In this document: piece by piece, positions 62,901-64,000 of the stretch
Numbering within the stretch: the stretch's first letter is position 1
Layout of the letters: every line of letters begins with the position of its first letter
From: Promethearchaeota archaeon
Lineage (GTDB): Archaea; Asgardarchaeota; Lokiarchaeia; Sigyniarchaeales; Promethearchaeaceae
Reading direction: 5' to 3'
Assembly: GCA_016933055.1 (NCBI GenBank)
Contig: JAFGBS010000034.1
Location: 62,001-126,000 of the forward strand
DNA: 64,000 bases
Made by a program: the position numbers and the translations under genes
Notes under the pieces: generated by a model
Database searches by the model: none
Told to the model about the DNA's origin: nothing
What the model saw: the letters and a program-made list of their open reading frames with translations, nothing else

Positions 62901-64000
62901 AATCAGCACTTCCCACCGAGGAGTAATATGATGGGCTTATCCAATCGATTATTGTGGATGATTGATTCCAAACAAGAATACTGGGTTCTGGTAGATTTCC
63001 TAATGCAGAGTCATATCTTCTATAACTCCCTGCGAACATTTCTATCTCGTTATCATTATCAAGATCCCCAAATCTAGGATAATATAAATCATGATAAGGA
63101 ACCGATGTATTACCCCATTGACCCCATACAAATTCTTGAACAATACTATCAGTTTGATTTGCAAGACCTTTGACTTTAATTACGGCTATAGATGAATTAT
63201 AATAAGAATCAGAATTACCTATAATAATCTCAGTATACCCATCGTAATCCCAATCATACATTGCTCCTACTACGGGATCTCTGAAATTGGGATCGGATGG
63301 TATGTTGAAAGTTCCTTCGTGCTCCATCTGTCCTGTCTCATTCATCTGCCAGATATATATGTAATGATTATTATCATGATCTGACATAACTAGCTCGATA
63401 TTCCCATCATTATCAATATCACCCGCCGATATAGAACGTACTTCTTGGGGGAGTATACCACCATGACCGGTTTTGACCTCTTGTGTGATATTAAAATGTT
63501 CATACTCTCCCGTTCCATTATTCATCCAGAAATATACGGTGTATCCAAATCGATCATAATAATCTCCATCTACATCAGCAGCAATAATATCTAAGAACCC
63601 ATTGTGGTCCATATCCGCTAAAACCATAGCTTGAAGTCCTATTTCTCCAGTGCTCCAATACTCTTGAATATTTAATACATGATTGAGTTGAGCATCCAGA
63701 GTTATGTTATAAATCACAATATAATTATGAATATCATAGCGATTCATTGTAATGATTTCATCACTTCCATCATTATCTATATCTGCTGCATATACACTAT
63801 AATGCGTCCAACTAGTCGCTGCTATTTCAGAATCTGCCAGACTTTCGAAATCAAGAGGATCCCCGTTTTCTGTTTGCAGTGGAATGAATAACCCTGTTAC
63901 GGGATTGTAATCCATTAACCAAAATTGATTTTCTCGATCATTAACTAATAGTTCCACCTCACCATCCCCATTAAAATCCCCGGGTATAGGATCTAAGTAC
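59935..64000 (-). CDS. Giant membrane-anchored surface protein with FG-GAP/VCBS repeats, N-terminus cut by window edge
   Basis: The frame is open to the right edge, where it encodes G-D-F-N-G-D-G-E-V-E-L-L-V, so at least 1355 residues are present and the N-terminus is missing. The first 340 residues are FG-GAP/VCBS repeats (D-I-D-N-D-G and D-V-D-G-D calcium sites) forming a likely beta-propeller. A carboxypeptidase-regulatory-like domain follows, then several Ig-like beta domains, one transmembrane helix near the end (F-Y-F-V-L-G-V-A-F-V-V-V-G-V-G-A) and an 80-residue charged cytosolic tail. It is probably an adhesin or S-layer-associated receptor. It is coupled to the longin-like gene. Confidence 0.88.
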   Translation of the reverse strand, partial: YLDPIPGDFNGDGEVELLVNDRENQFWLMDYNPVTGLFIPLQTENGDPLDFESLADSEIAATSWTHYSVYAADIDNDGSDEIITMNRYDIHNYIVIYNITLDAQLNHVLNIQEYWSTGEIGLQAMVLADMDHNGFLDIIAADVDGDYYDRFGYTVYFWMNNGTGEYEHFNITQEVKTGHGGILPQEVRSISAGDIDNDGNIELVMSDHDNNHYIYIWQMNETGQMEHEGTFNIPSDPNFRDPVVGAMYDWDYDGYTEIIIGNSDSYYNSSIAVIKVKGLANQTDSIVQEFVWGQWGNTSVPYHDLYYPRFGDLDNDNEIEMFAGSYRRYDSALGNLPEPSILVWNQSSTIIDWISPSYYSSVGSADSNSQTMMTVFGAWDNYVYRQNPLHYLYTGKAKSPDLTIHILDMDMGPVFNASVTITLDGFSDTKHTDQNGMAIFELLNDGSYTVNVYYSTSYYSEELVYVDSSLVIDSSSQLYAEETYVVPLQKIYFDVTDINGGDFTAGNLVVWNQTKGGAVGDNMSLGTNLEYFTWIARSSYDVSVLYLNNNYKNPITYVNDTTILPVGNETSIIRDFNSTGMIDLGGNDYQFVFEFEVDELLNWINIDLSSVTDYIDSVSVQLIFDLGEDMVYYEDISGTSTQDWTGSIPLWSDSSGIMRLDSLRSNKVRVIILGHNTTTNDGTIEVDLYHQAVESINIPFAEVELNFIDGDDVPAEGFAIQIYDTEIDRLAGNHTAIVNLTTNEYGDALDADGNPFYYFTKSPENYSLMAVFYRQARTFSSTGQNYANFTFSAFDSFQFQVTVQVQATVYTTNITLQNTLATSVDFDQDYYAHIRITANDSIEVFDIEADPFLKIYSVKTNSLVYQEHMVTTGTKGYYDIIFNPQADEIILGDADYSYYIIIEANTPGYGAGPLPIVSSLTINPISTSVSFDQIVAATWTDIATFDIIYEDRESIAISGAYVSYDAPWLFDTVVVPESGTPGIYSVSIDTTDPGNVGDYILKFTAFKNNYLIQQFDVRLSIRPLATSLNDTNPADFLLSYVTPRVNLTQSYPIYFEYTVAGTGDGITGATVTCFVDYTYVNGTKGSETLLDEITELGNGVYELNYNTESLPEGIYEFDIKFEKLNHDAKVASVTLEMVKNQFNYAFTSGNFDNNVLKFTIPQGDSATLSLDLTKKLNGEAADNASVVFITSEGQRIDFTYQGDGIYTYLISGDINTFIQKQIVEGTIEITADYYETYTFTVQVTVQMHSLFAEIPTFYFVLGVAFVVVGVGAIVLTKAVQNSRIPEFVKKCDAVAKEISKKKTIDTRTSVVKDKKEKLIEIFSKDWEDLGLDFRKAIGTKSKEPAEKQPSEEVM
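59943..59947 (-). promoter_or_regulatory. Shine-Dalgarno site of the longin-like gene inside the giant gene
   Basis: GGAGG on the minus strand lies 9 bp before the ATG at 59933 and inside the last codons of the giant gene. The stop of that gene and the start codon are separated by 1 bp, so translation is coupled. Confidence 0.65.

Overview
This 64 kb window is archaeal and reads like part of an Asgard (Promethearchaeota) chromosome. Archaeal signs are an FttA/aCPSF1 ribonuclease with KH domains, a 20S proteasome beta subunit, IorAB, a UPF0179 protein, TATA boxes 25-35 bp upstream of many starts, several apparently leaderless genes, T-run terminators and an intron in a tRNA gene at position 37/38. 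Asgard-like signs are a Ras-like small GTPase relative, a longin-like protein with winged-helix repeats, a bactofilin-like protein with a zinc ribbon, a dolichol-kinase-type enzyme and large surface proteins with FG-GAP repeats. The lineage is an inference from gene content; no rRNA is present. The DNA is AT-rich, coding density is high, and no insertion sequence, prophage or CRISPR array was seen.

Layout. 1-4 kb: a sugar transporter cut by the left edge, a membrane-anchored gingipain-like (C25) peptidase and a Rieske oxygenase. 4-8.7 kb: a tungsten aldehyde:ferredoxin oxidoreductase, its SPASM radical SAM maturase, a MoaD/ThiS-like protein and a class I fructose-bisphosphatase. 8.7-17.6 kb: an HGSNAT-like membrane acyltransferase, a zinc ribbon, a GDPD-SDR pair, an MPN-like protein, a MATE-like flippase and glycerate 2-kinase. 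18-27 kb: SCP2-like and cupin proteins, an MFS transporter, a 779 bp gap with a structured inverted repeat, a DUF1848 protein, a predicted papain-fold protease, tRNA-Ser(CGA), a polyprenol kinase, a degenerate small GTPase and an M29 aminopeptidase. 27-35.5 kb: CoA-binding protein, iorBA, a GPH transporter, signal peptidase I, an HTH regulator, the bactofilin-like protein and an M28 peptidase. 36-42 kb: a glycan-type cluster in which an alpha/alpha-toroid protein and a GH63/GH37-like glycosidase flank a flippase fused to an extracellular sensor-like domain. 42-50 kb: a P-loop ATPase, the minimal SufCB pair, a multi-TM protein, an EamA transporter and a phosphohexomutase. 50-64 kb: a DedA/VTT protein, a four-cluster ferredoxin, fttA, a NapH-like protein, a second complete GPH transporter (third counting the one cut at the left edge), a GIFT/ThuA-like protein, psmB, UPF0179, a longin-like protein and a giant FG-GAP surface protein cut by the right edge.

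Taken together the genes suggest a heterotroph that imports sugars, degrades peptides outside and inside the cell (C25, M28, M29), oxidises the resulting 2-oxoacids and aldehydes through ferredoxin (IorAB, AOR, polyferredoxins), makes hexoses (FBPase, phosphomutase) and builds lipid-linked glycans (polyprenol kinase, two related flippases, acyltransferase). The Rieske oxygenase hints at some contact with oxygen. The less explained items are the sensor-flippase fusion, the GTPase with broken G motifs, the C39-like and MPN-like proteins, the longin protein coupled to the surface protein, and the hairpin pair upstream of the DUF1848 gene.
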